A stretch of DNA of 64,000 nt, taken from Diphasiastrum complanatum (lineage: Eukaryota; Streptophyta; Lycopodiopsida; Lycopodiales; Lycopodiaceae). Location: positions 22,443,952-22,507,951 of the forward strand of contig CM055104.1 of NCBI GenBank assembly GCA_029204225.1, read 5' to 3'. A program made the translations under genes and the position numbers. Each line of letters opens with the position of its first letter. Positions within the stretch are counted from its first letter, which is position 1. This document shows, in pieces, positions 23,001 to 33,894 of this stretch. The notes under the pieces are model-generated. The model made no database searches, was not told the DNA's origin, and saw nothing but the letters and a program-made list of their open reading frames with translations.

Positions 23001-26000
23001 TATATGGATGTAGACTCAAATCTTAAAAGATTCGAATCAATTACAACCTTATATAGGTTAAGTCAGCTAGAAAAGATTTGAACTGATTAGGGTTGATTTA
23101 TTACATACTCATTCCAGACATAGTTGCAATGTATAATCTGATAGATTCGAAAAAGAATGTCAGAAAAATTATACCAGCAGGATCTTTATCAAATCTAGAT
23201 TAGATTCAGAAAGTTCACAACCGTAATTCTTTTAAACCAAGTTGTACTCATCACTACTTCACAAGGAGTGGTTAAGGGTAGACTTCTGCAAGAAGCACCT
23301 TCGTAACAACGTATTCTGGTAGTCCAGAATGAGACCGTGCCCTAAAAAAGCATTCTCCAAGGGACTTTGATCAAAGTTATTTTTTAAATATCATGTATTA
23401 GTTGCATAGTTACATCCATTTGAGATTCAATTGATCTACTATGCAGCTGGCATGCTGCAATCCTTTTAATGTCAACTTATGTTTGCCTGCTTTGTCCTGC
23501 ATTTGTTTCTGATCACTTGATCAACTATGAGCAGAAATGTCATATCTGCAGTTGATGGCTAACTCGGTGATTTTTTACATCAAATTTTTTTGTCATGTTC
23601 TTCTAGGTAGTGTGTGCAAAGTACGATGTTCATGTGGACGATTTTAAAGCCTCATTTTCAAGTGGACAAGCTTTATGCTGCTTGCTCTCCTTCTACTTGC
23701 CATCATATCTCCCTCCAACTGCCATACTTCATAAAAGATGGAATACTAGTACACAGGTAGGTCCAAGTGGCAGAAAGTTATTCTATTAGACAAAGGAAGC
23801 AGCCAGAAGAGGAAGCTTTTCGGTGCTTGCTGAAATTTGTTCGTCTTTAAAAGGCAACAAATGCATATAAAAGGAAAACTTTATATGCAATATGCTAGCT
23901 GATAACACACTTGTTGCTTGTACTTGGTAAATCAGGAATTTGGCCCATCAGAGTCATCCAGAAGTGAACCTGGTAACAACCCAATCAACAAAGAAACTAC
24001 TGCTCACAACTTTGATTTAGTCCAAGAAGTTGTGCATAAGCTTGGAGAGGTGCCTGAGGTAAAATTATGCTTTTTTACTCTTGTCTCATTCTTTATGTGA
24101 CTTTTCCACTTATTCTAGAAAGTTGTTGAGCTCTGTAGCTGGGTTTTTGAAACAGGTCCTTAGGATGGCTGATTTAATAGACGATCCTTCACCGTGTGAG
24201 CAAATTGTGATCATGTATCTAGCATTTTTATGTGGCTATCTTCTCAGTACTAAGCAGCTGGTAAGTTCTATCTGTTTTATGTTTCAGTGTTTTCTATCCT
24301 ACCCTTCTTATTACTTTCAATTTTTTGAATCTCGGTGGTGGGGCTACAGGCTGTAGAGATTATAAATTGTGGAGCTGTGCAATGCTCAGATAAGGAGGCC
24401 AGAATTCGATACCAAATGATACATGGTGCGCACATCAACCTCGTGGTGCTTTCCATCAAAAACTGGGATTTTCTGAAAATTGTGTGTTTTTCCATTTTAA
24501 GCTTGCTGAATGCTGGTATTATCTATGCAGCTGTTGAACCACTTACATGAAGTTCGCCGTAGAAAAATCCAAAAGGAATCATATAGAGTCATATGGGAAA
24601 ATTCCCAAAGGTTTTAGTATTTTGCTATGGAAAGATGATTGTAAGATTATCCAACGTGTATTTGTAGTAATCAGGATTTGATAAATCCACAACAATTGTA
24701 GGTGGATGCAGAAGGTTATAGAAACCTTGACACACAAAACAAACGTGGGTCAGAACTTATGTCCAGTTGGTTGTTATAGAAGATGACTAACTAACCACAA
24801 TGGCTTGAATCTGTTTTGTATGCAACAGTTAAGGCTGCGATCAAGATTCAATCCTGGTACAGATCAGTACAACAAAGACTTCACTTCAGAAAGCTGAAGT
24901 CATGTTGTCTAGTGCTACAAAGACGTGTGAGAGCTTCGCAGGAAAGGAACAAGTTTCACAACGGTGGTGGGTGCTGTGAGAATCAAAAGGTTTCAGCAAA
25001 TGAGTGCATAGAAGAGAAACTATGTACAAATATCTCCGAGGATTTAAAATCTGGAACCCCAGTCTTAGAGACTAAACAGCGAAGATATGGTGTATTTCTA
25101 GTGCATGAAGTAGCCGCTGCTTTGCAAATCCAATCTCATTGGCGTGGACACTGTCAACGTCACGTGTTTGCCAAGCAGAGAGCAGCAATTGTTCTTATAC
25201 AGGCATACTACAGGGCTTACAAACAAAGTAAAACATACAAGAAATTGAGAAGTGGCATAATGAAGGTGCAAGTTCTTTACAGGCACAAGTTAGCCAAAGC
25301 AAAATTAGAGGCACAGGCTCAGATTGATGACAAATGTCAAATTGAAATTATGCATCATCAGAAACTGCTGAGCGAGGGTCAGAAAGTTCAAGCATTATGG
25401 AGGTCTTACAAGGCACGAAAGTCTTACTTGAAGCAAAAATCAGCAGCAAAGAAAATCCAGCAACAATGGCGAAGTTATCTAGTTCATAGGTACAAAATCT
25501 TTGCAGCCGTTAAGATTCAGGCTCACGTGAGGAGATATTTTGCTCAGAATGTATTTTTAAAACAGATGACAGCTGTTATTTGCATCCAGAAATACTATAG
25601 AGCTTACATTCAAAGAATAACGTACAGAAAATACCGAGAAAAAATTACCAAGATTCAGGGATTTTTGAGAAGCAGAAGCATTCGAAGGAAATATCAAGAA
25701 AGAAGGCAGGCTTCCATGAAGATCCAATCTGCCTTCAGACTATGGCGTGAATCTCAACACGTCTCAAAAGCAGCAGAAGTCAATCAACTTATCCATACAT
25801 CAGCACAGAGAATACAAGCTGCGTGGAGAAGGTTTTTGCACAATAGGATGGAGAAGAAGTCTAATGCTGCTGTGGTTGTGCAAGCTGCATACAAGGCTTG
25901 GAAGACAAGAAAGGAATTTCGTTTCCAGATAAAAAAGGTAATAAAGACTCACTCCAACTATTCTAAACAGAAGTTGTTCGCTCCACTCTGCAAATTTTCT

Positions 26001-28162
26001 TGCTGAAAAGGATCTAGCGTAAGTTTCTTGTAAAGTACACAAGAATTTTGTGTGAAGATGATAAATTTATTCCTCTATCTGACCATGTTTTGAAATGTGC
26101 ATTTTGCTCCTTAAGCACGTTAAGTCCAATTCAGAGTCTTTAGGCTTACATGCACACAATCTAACCAGGTCAATAATTACGCAGATCATTTACTTGCAAG
26201 CATATTATCGTGGGAATCGGATTCGTCGCAAGATCATCAAGAAGAGGTCTCAACATACGCTACCAAATCCTATGCCAAATGCACTTACCTTAGAGAAAGA
26301 AGAGCAGTTGCAGCCACGATCTTTTACATCAAATGATGGGGATCCAGCTCCAGATCAGAGCATTGCAGCTAGTTGTAGATATGGATTAGATGACTGTAGC
26401 TCAGATACTGAATTGGACACTGAAGAAAAGCTTTCACCCTCTGATGGAGAAGCATCAAGCATCTTAATTAATGGAGTAGGCATTCCTGCAATGGCAGCAG
26501 TAAGGATTCAGGCTTGTTGGCGAGACTATCGATCTAGAGGAGAGATAAGTTCGAGTGAAAGGGTCTGTGACAAACTAGGGAACATACATTCATCTCATGG
26601 TTGGGATTCTTCAGGGAAAGTGTTTAATTTTTATGAGCAGCAAGCTTGGTGGATTTTAAGTAAATGGTCGGGAACTTTCAGACAGCGGCTTTGGTTCCTG
26701 CGTGCTAAAAGATCTGCGGTAAAGATACAGAAGTGGTGGATATCAGTTGCAGAACGTAGATCACGGGCTGCTCATATCATACAGAGACATTTCCAAGCTT
26801 GGAAATTGCGTAAATATTTTAAGCAAGCCAAGCTCTCCACTATCATTATTCAGGTTTGTTGTAGTTGCATTATGATACAGAAAGATCGTGGTCCTGTTAA
26901 TGTCAGCTATTAGCAGCCATTCCTAAACGTTGTGCTTTGTATGGATCATGCAGGCACATTGGAGAGGACACTTAACAAGAAAACATATGGATCACGCAAG
27001 CAGACAACTTATGGATCTTCGTAGGCGGATGCAATATACAGCTGCCACTATGGACAGCAACATGAGCCTTGGAAATCGTCTTAAGGTTGCTCTTGCTGCA
27101 TTACTGGATCACAAAACTGTTAGTGGTATCCTGAAAACTTGTGCCACAATAGGTGAGGAAGATAATTCCTTGATTTCTCTTTTGCTGTATCGAGCAGTTA
27201 CCTGACACTCCCAGCAGAGAATTGATCTTAGATACTGCTAGACTCTAGAGCATAACAAGGATTGTTTAATTGCAGATATGGCAACCCAGCACTCTATTTA
27301 TTGTTGCGAGAAACTGGCAGAAGGTGGGGCGATAACAAAACTTTTGCAGCTGATTCAAACAACCAATCGTAGTCCTCCACATGAGCAGGTCTTGAAGCAT
27401 GCACTGTCTATACTGGGTAACCTGGCTCGCTGTCCAGATCTAGCAGCACGTATTTTAAAGACTCCAGGTTTTCTAGAAATTGTTGCTGAGCAACTTCAAA
27501 TGTGCAGGTTTGGCATAAAGACTATCTATCAAGACGTTGCATTTCTTCATTCAGTAATTTTAGTTTCATCCAAGGTGAATCCCGGTGAATGTAGATAAAC
27601 TATTCGCACTCACACGGATCAATCCATTTGTTCGTAAAGCATTACGTGCATATATTGTTTGGTCAATGGCAATAAGACGATCGAATATATTTATGAATAG
27701 AAAAATTGGAGTAGTCTTACATGACGGATTATAGATGATTAGTTGGATTATAAATGCATGTAGAATCTGGTCAATGACAGTAAAATGCTAGAACAGATTT
27801 CCCAATTGAGGATTTGCAGTAGACTAAAATGGTGGCCATGATCCATACAGAAACAAAGAGGAAATTTTCTTCAAGGCAATGCGAGTGCTGCAGTTGGTAT
27901 GTGCAAACTCGGAGTGTCCAGATGTCGTTCGAAAGAGACCTCTTATTTTGCGTAGACTTCAACATTTGGCAGACCTGTTAGATCAAAAGGTCGCTGCAGA
28001 ACGAAGGTGGAACTTCAATCTGAACGTGATATTGATGTAGATGACACTATTGGTGCTACTGTAGATGATGACACTGTTACATGACATCAGTGATAAGAGT
28101 ATGTGCATGATGTTGAATGTGATGAGGAAACTGAATGATCCAATTATGTGTGTGTGTGTGTA

Positions 28163-28244
<82 letters not shown>

Positions 28245-28535
28245 AATGTTGCGATCATGAACAGGAACTTTGAAAAGCTTTCAGAGACAGTGGGTTTTCA
28301 GACAAGAAAATTGGCAGAAAAGAAGGTAGAGGAGGCAATAACTCAATCCCAGTCTGTGATTATGCTGCTGAAAACAGTGACCAACCATAATGTGAACGAA
28401 TACAACAAGCATACACAAAACCGCAGAGGGGGGGGTCCTTTCCCTGTTCATGCGTCTAAGAGGAGCAGTATTGGTGTATTATCTTTACCAAGAAGGCCAC
28501 CTTTGCAAAACTGCTCAAACAAGAAAGTATTCTGA
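17008..28535 (+). CDS. ASPM: ASPM-like (abnormal spindle) calmodulin-binding spindle protein, 20 exons
   Basis: Exons by eye: 17008-18081, 18298-18593, 20015-20223, 20364-20446, 20654-20767, 20897-21085, 21345-21419, 21543-21590, 23607-23756, 23936-24058, 24156-24260, 24350-24442 (or 24481), 24531-24610, 24702-24748 (or 24769), 24829-25937, 26185-26853, 26954-27152, 27276-27507, 27851-28006, 28265-28535. Phases agree throughout, giving about 1,773-1,793 aa. An in-frame TGA at 16975 supports the ATG at 17008. Domains in order: basic, Ser-rich N-terminus; the ASPM-type HRDGYDAALGRVILKRF block; two calponin-homology-like parts (DGVRLCRLAQL in exon 5; exons 8-9); about 17 IQ motifs (exons 15-17); an Arm/HEAT-like end (LGNLARCPDL). 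Animal ASPM works at spindle poles and binds calmodulin through IQ motifs; a similar mitotic microtubule role is inferred here. Two donors (exons 12, 14) are unsure. Confidence 0.9.
18082..18297 (+). other. ASPM intron 1 with GC-AG borders
   Basis: The exon ends AAG and the intron starts GCAAGT, the strong donor context of the rare GC-AG class, and ends TTCTGCAG. Only this cut keeps phase 0 into HIDEGRLRMKDG; the nearby GT (18086) would shift the frame. Confidence 0.8.
18122..18132 (+). promoter_or_regulatory. MSA-like motif in ASPM intron 1
   Basis: TCTAACGGTTT matches 10 of 11 positions of the MYB3R-bound MSA consensus (YCYAACGGYYA), 40 bp into the first intron. Control of a mitotic gene by such a site is plausible but not shown. 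Confidence 0.35.
18935..19034 (+). repeat. tandem duplication of about 50 bp in ASPM intron 2
   Basis: Two adjacent copies of a unit containing AATCCGCTGGTGAAGACTAA and ending TTAAAGAATGAG. Confidence 0.85.
22091..22244 (+). repeat. tandem duplication of 77 bp in ASPM intron 8
   Basis: Two adjacent copies starting AGGCATCTCTGCAAA and ending TTAAGATTTTTACT, with few differences. It lies just left of the duplicated block, so it is present once in the window. Confidence 0.85.
22828..23095 (+). repeat. six spaced copies of a GATTCRAATSRATTAGG-like motif in intron 8
   Basis: Related 16-18-mers at about 22829, 22869, 22919, 22971, 23029 and 23076, spaced 40-60 bp. Repeated once more as a set in copy 2 of the duplication. 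Confidence 0.65.
24829..27010 (+). other. IQ-motif array of ASPM
   Basis: Exons 15-17 encode about 17 IQ-type units, such as AAIKIQSWYRSVQ, AALQIQSHWRGH, SAAKKIQQQWRSY, AAVKIQAHVRRY, SAQRIQAAWRRF and AAVRIQACWRDY. The last one (IIIQ / AHWRGHLTRKH) is split exactly by the exon 16/17 junction. These should form a long helix that binds calmodulin or myosin-type light chains. Confidence 0.9.
28150..28241. repeat. compound (GT)n(GA)n microsatellite in the last ASPM intron
   Basis: A GT tract with one TA interruption, then about 29 GA units, between donor 28007 and acceptor 28264. The second copy (51713-51799) has more GT and fewer GA units. Confidence 0.95.
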
Positions 28536-29350
28536 TGAGATTGGTTTAGTATGGTGCTCCTACTTCTTGCTTCTAGAACTATTGATATGCTTTTGGGCTT
28601 TTTAAATTGGCCTGCTAGGTACATTATTAAGGTCTTCAAAAAAGAGAACTTGTAGCTTTCTACTTGAAAGCACATGGGGAGGGAGAGGGTTGCCTAGCAC
28701 GCCAATGCCATTGTATTGACATATTATTGTATATTATTCTCCTCACTTACTATCCAAAGAAAGATCATTTTTTTACCTCTAGAAGTAAGAAATCGGGCCT
28801 TTCCAAAAAAGGCCAGATCTGATCTTGTGTTTCCTATATATGTTCTTTACATGGGAAGCACTCGTGCAAAATTTGTAATGTATTTTAAGGACGCTTAGCT
28901 TAAATTTCACAATTGTGCATCTCTAAAAATAGACATCAGCCATCATTTGAACGAATTTTACCAAATGTTAAATATCACTTACTATAAACCATTGAATGAA
29001 TTTGATGACGTCTAAATATCACTAGTTGTTAATAGTATTCATGCATTTCTTATTCTTAAACTTCCTAAAAATAATAAAAGTTTTGCACCCTTTACACCAT
29101 AGGACATTGCACTGGTCACTTGCAAAATTACCTTTCAAAAACACTAAAAGAGTGAAGTTGGAGTGTTGTACCAACTTGAAAAATGTCATGTAGTTTATGC
29201 AAAAGGTTGGACTTATGTCTCAAAAGTGAATTTCAAAAGAGTAGTAGTACTTGGCAACTTGGTAGAAATGAAAGAAATTTCAAAATGACCATTTTTTTGA
29301 TAGAAGAATGACTTGCTTATGAGAATTAGGATGTCATATACATTCTTCCG
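28536..29350. other. ASPM 3' region and downstream spacer
   Basis: AT-rich, no further coding signal. It includes the presumed 3' UTR; I could not pick a polyadenylation site. Confidence 0.4.
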
Positions 29351-29354
29351 TTTC

Positions 29355-29710
29355 TTGTTTAACACCAAAATTTTCCCACCAAGGGTCTTCTCCTCACATG
29401 CTTGAAGATGAAAAACTTGACATCATGAGAGAGTCTTCATGTGAACTCTCATCTTCCTCTTGGCCTAGGTTTTCTTGGCTTTGAGCTTGCTTCCTCTTGA
29501 AGCACTCGGAGACATAATGCTCCATCTTGCTACAAAAGTAGCACTTGATCTTTGACTTATCATTCTTGGGCTTGGATTTGAAGATTCATCTTCATCTTCA
29601 CCTTTGACTTGGTTCTTCTTGAACGCACTTCCTTTGCCTTCAACACCACCAGAGGAGGTAGGAAGAGAAATTTGTCATCTAGAAAACTGACCTTCACAAG
29701 TGTCAAAGGT
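29355..29710 (-). pseudogene. copia gag zinc-knuckle fragment (copy 1)
   Basis: Minus strand reads KCYFCSKMEHYVSECFK, a CX2CX4HX4C knuckle (about 29550-29500). A 10-bp stretch present at 53131-53140 is missing here and several substitutions set it apart from copy 2. A short fragment only. Confidence 0.6.
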
Positions 29711-29932
29711 TCATGGCCCCAAAAGGCGACCAAATACGTCCAGTAAAGTATCATCAAAATCCCGAAGTAAGCATATTATATCAGGTAAAGGAGATACGCA
29801 ACATAGAAGATAGCTAGGACGTTGAGCAAAGCACTGAGTGAGAATTCCAAATGCAACCTGAGAATTTCCAAGCTTTGGCAACAAATCAAAATGTAGAGCG
29901 AATCCATCCAGAGCTTCCCGCATGAATTGACA
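29711..29932 (-). pseudogene. LINE reverse transcriptase C-terminal fragment (copy 1, cut)
   Basis: Minus-strand reading with LPKLGNSQVAFGILTQC and LLRDFDDTLLD, resembling the region after the RT core of non-LTR elements. It stops abruptly at 29932, where copia integrase begins; in copy 2 the same reading continues upstream to 53700. Confidence 0.5.
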
Positions 29933-29938
29933 GATTTT

Positions 29939-30046
29939 TGCAAAGAACATGGCATCAAAAGACAATTCACACAGTCACACACGCCGCATAGTAATGGTGT
30001 AGCTGAAAGGAAAAACAGGCACAGAACATATTCTATTCTAGAAATT
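29939..30046 (+). pseudogene. copia integrase fragment
   Basis: Plus strand reads KEHGIKRQFTQSHTPHSNGVAERKNRHR in one frame (shown from about 29945), the region around the catalytic Glu of copia integrase. It abuts the duplication border and has no other part of its element on this strand. Confidence 0.75.
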
Positions 30047-30415
30047 AAGACAAATTGACAGCACATGATAGGGAGATGCACGAAGATAGAGCTAATATAT
30101 TATCAGTTTAGTTTTTAGAGCGAGATCATCAGTGTCTCGCTCATTGGTGGAATGACATTCTGCTCTTTCGCTATGTTATGCTCGTTGGCAGACTTTCATG
30201 CAAAGCTATAATTTCTAGTATTTTCTTTCTGCTCTACTCGCTACCTCTCTCTCTCTCTCTCTGTCTCTTACAGATCTCTCTATTCGTTCTCTTTTTTATG
30301 ATCCATAGAGGATTGTTTATACCTCCACAGTGTGGAGTTTACTAGATGGCTAAACGTAGAAAAACAAGGCTAGTTAACGCCAATCAACTAGTTAGTTAGT
30401 GTCCGTTGTTGCCAT
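30047..30415 (-). repeat. probable copia 3' LTR region
   Basis: Non-coding sequence directly after the end of a minus-strand copia polyprotein. It contains a CT run (30248-30271) and a TATAAA-like site on the minus strand near 30320. The borders are not resolved. Confidence 0.4.
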
Positions 30416-32527
30416 TCATTTCAGGTGGGAATGAAGTCTATGCTTTGTACGTTTAATCCAATTGCCTCTCTTTGCTTGGAAAAGAGTGGCTTGTCGAGTG
30501 ATTTCGTGAGCAGATCTGCAATCATATTTTTTGATTTTATATACTGGACCTGGAGCTCTCCTTTCGAGATCAAATCTCAAATGTGATTGTACTTCAGAGG
30601 TATGTGTTTTGTCTTTGAATGGAAGACAGGATTCTGGGACAGATAGATGGCACTTTGAGAGTCCATCATCATCGTACTTGACCCCTCTCATTGTATCCTG
30701 ATTGCTTCCAGCATCATTTGTAGCCACACTACCTCATTCACGACCTTTGAAGCTGTAACATATTCGGCTTCTCAAGAGGATTGAGCAACCAAGGTTTGCT
30801 TTTTGCATATCTAACTGATTGCAGCTCCGCAAGCTATTGTTCATCCTTCAGTAATGGACTTGCTGTCATCTTTGTAGCTCGCCCAGCTTGCATCACTGTA
30901 GTGGTGCAGCTTAATTTTTTTTTTTTGTTTTCAGCTCTGTAGGTTAATCCCACATTCTGGGTACCTTTCAGATACTGTAGGATTCGTTTTTCCATTTGCC
31001 AATGTGCCATGCCAGGATTGGAAGAGAATTGGCTCAAGGCGTAAACAAAGAAAGCCAGATCGGGTCTGGTACAAATTGTCAAGTACATCAGACTATCGAT
31101 TAAGTTCTGGTAGGGTATACTTGCCATCCTTTGTTCTTCTTCTTCCGTTTTTGGGCAATCCAACTTCATGAGCTTGGCTCCAGCTATCATTGGTGTGGCC
31201 TTTTCTTTGCAGTCCATCATGTGGTACTACTTCAGCACTTTTCTGGCATATTCTGACTGACTCAAGTGTATTTCACCCTTTGTTCGATCTCTTCTGATCT
31301 CCAGCCCTAGGCATTTTGTTGCTTCTCCAAGATCTGTGATTTCGTAGCTTTTAGAAATCTGACTCTTCGTGTCTTTGATCAGCATCAAGAAATTTTTTAT
31401 CATCAGCGAATCATCCACAAAAATAGTAAGTATCACAAAATCCTTTTCTACTCTTTTGATGTAGACATTGTAGTCTGGCTGAGTAGGATTGAAGTCTAGA
31501 GACTTCAGAAGACCATCAAGCTTTTTGTACCAGGCTTGTGATGCCTGTTTTAGACCGTAGATGCATCTCTGCAATCGACAGACATATTGTCTGTTGTCGG
31601 GGTCTTCACAGCCTTCAGGTTGCTTCATGAAGATTTTCTCCTCTAGATCTCCGTGGAGAAAGGCTGTTTTCACATTAATCTGGTGAATTTCCAGATTGTA
31701 CTGTGTGGTGTATGCAAGGAGTAGCCTTATGCTTGTCATCTTGACCATGGGCAAATATGTGTCGAAATAGTCAACACCATATCTCTACATGTAGCCCTCC
31801 GCAACAAGCTTTGCTTTGTAGCCAATAGTGCCATCTGAATTTAGCTTTTTCTTGTACACCCACTTGCAGTCGACTACATTTATGTTTTTTGGTAGTGGCT
31901 CTAATGTCCATGCCTCGTTTCGCCTCATCAACTCGATCTCCTCTAACATTGCCTGCTTCTAGAATTCTCCCTCTGGACTCTGGATAGCTTCTTGGTATGT
32001 CGTTGGCTCTTCTATGAAGCTGCAGTACTCAAATTGCATGTCTTCGCTCCATTGAAGATTGTCAGAATAGCGGTTTGGAGGTCTTCTTTGTCTCCTTGAC
32101 CATCGAGGTTCGTTTTGTCGCTGTTCGAACATTTCTTGTTCGTGGGGTCAATCCTCTGCTTCCTGCTGCTTTGGAGTTTGGGGCTCTGCATTTTGATTTG
32201 ATGTCTGTCCTCGATCTCCCTCTTGAATAGGCAGCAGTGTGAAGTTCTCATGGCCTCTTTTGTCTTTTAGTCCAGGAAATGTGGACTCATCGAACTTCAC
32301 ATCTCTACTCGAAACAATCTTCTTTGTGGTTGGATCGTAGATCCTGTACACATGTGTTCCATTCAAGTAGCCGACCATGATTGTTTGCTTAGATTTGTCG
32401 TCGAGCTTGTTTCTTTTTTCCTTTGGAATGTGCTTGTATGCTGCACATTCAAACACTCATACGTATGACAGATCAGGCTTTCTGCCTGTCCACATTTCGT
32501 ATGGTGTTTTATTTCTCATTGATCCCT
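30416..32527 (-). pseudogene. 5'-truncated copia pol (integrase end, RT, RNase H)
   Basis: Starts at 32527 within the integrase C-terminal region (RNKTPYEMWTGRKPD, then VGYLNGTHVYRIYDP). RT follows (KWVYKKKLNSDG, about 31860; NVKTAFLHGDLEEKIFMKQP, about 31660; catalytic ILTIFVDDSLMI, about 31420), then SLMYLTICTRPDLAF (about 31090) and a degraded RNase H down to 30416. Single stops interrupt near 31224, 31790 and 31960. Gag, protease and the integrase core are missing at the left break point 32527. It is a different copia lineage from the element at 6.8-15.6 kb. Confidence 0.85.
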
Positions 32528-33113
32528 ATAATCATTAACCTAAAAAATATCAATTATTTATACTAGATATAAATGCCATTTAGGCTTATTCAAATGACAA
32601 TTGAAGACAACTATTTGGTCGCAGATTGCACAAATTGTGTTGTCACTCATCTAGTTGAGCTTCCTGAAAATTACTTGTTGAAAATAGTTAGGACAAGTCA
32701 TTGGCTTCACAACAAGTGAAAACATGTTTTGTTAACATTCGATAGTTCAAACAACTTCATTCTCGTGTATTTTTGTAAACAGTGTAAAAACATGAGTAAA
32801 ACTACATACATTGAATGAATGAATAGATGTAGATTAAAGATAGATTATGAAAATAAATCCAACACTCCCCCTTAATCTGAATCCATGAATGCCTTGATCT
32901 TTAGACTTAGTTTTGCACAAAACCTTTTGTGTGCCCATCCAATCTCAACGCCTTCACGAAAATATTTATTGTCATATTACGTGTTTGACAATACTCCAAG
33001 CTTGCCTCTTTGTCGAAAACTATGCTTTTGACATAGCGATACTTGATTTCAATGTGTTTACTCCTGGAATGAAACGGTCGAAGATCTCTCGTAGTATAGC
33101 CCTTCCGCCTGTC
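32528..33113 (-). pseudogene. end of another copia element: LTR piece plus RNase H tail
   Basis: 32528-32864 looks like a 3' LTR ending ATCCAACA, followed by a polypurine tract (minus strand, about 32865-32877) and then the RNase H C-terminus (RSKHIEIKY, KEASLEYC) to 33113. The same layout is seen at 7440-7640, so this is a relative of that element. It is cut at 33113. Confidence 0.6.
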
Positions 33114-33890
33114 AACAAAGGTTAGATCACTGGATAGGTACCTAACTATGCATAGATGCTACTTTTAGTTAATTTCCTACTTTCTCCCTTAACTCTACTC
33201 GCCACTATACTACTCCTCTTTAACTCTACTCCTCTACACTAACATTCATCATAGTTTTGGTTGAAGAGAAGGAATGGAGAAGAAGAGATTGAGAAGGGAA
33301 GAGAAAGAGAGAGATAGAGAGTGGAGGTTAGCTCAAATGCTCCTTATGTTTGCTAATGGAACAACATTCACCATGGCAAACAATAAACATGGAAATAGAA
33401 AGCAATGGAAAACACAATCAAGAGCAATAGCAAGTAATGAATAGCAAATGAGGATGCTTCTCTTCCAAAAATGGTAGAGTTTCTTTTTCTCATTAAGCAT
33501 CCCAATAGTGTACAAATGGTGCCTTTTTATAAAATGGGAAAGGCCCTTGCCCCTCAATCTTATTGGCTAATATTCACAATGATCCTATCCATTCATCTTG
33601 GACCCAACTTGATCCGAGGGTCTAACAAAAGTACATTAGAAATCACAAGATTCATGTGAGTCCCAATTTGGACCCAACTCTAAAAAGTGATCTCTAAGTT
33701 TAAAAATGACATTGGGCCTCTAGTTTTATTTTGATTACAAGGCCCAAGTCAAGTTTATTTTATTTACAACTTCAATTGCGTGCTCATTGGGCCATGGGCT
33801 TACACACGTAGGATGCCATGCCCTCGCAACACATTTTATTGGAGGATTTTATTTATTTACATTTTGTTGGAATACCCCCAACAGGACCCA
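33114..33890. other. spacer, no gene seen
   Basis: AT-rich with a GA-rich patch (33270-33325). ORFs are short and unconvincing. Confidence 0.4.
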
Positions 33891-33894
33891 CAGC

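Larger units (their letters stand above)
22479..29932 (+). repeat. segmental duplication, copy 1 (native ASPM 3' half)
   Basis: The block matches 46042-53499 with only about twenty differences that I can find by eye. It starts inside ASPM intron 8 and ends inside a LINE remnant downstream of the gene. Exons 9-20 show no difference. Substitutions sit mainly in the first 500 bp, the last 700 bp and the microsatellite. Confidence 0.95.

Noticed and set aside
28065-28535. A single 156-codon ORF ending at the ASPM stop
   Set aside because: Its 5' part crosses the GT/GA microsatellite, which is intronic; only 28265-28535 fits the exon phase.
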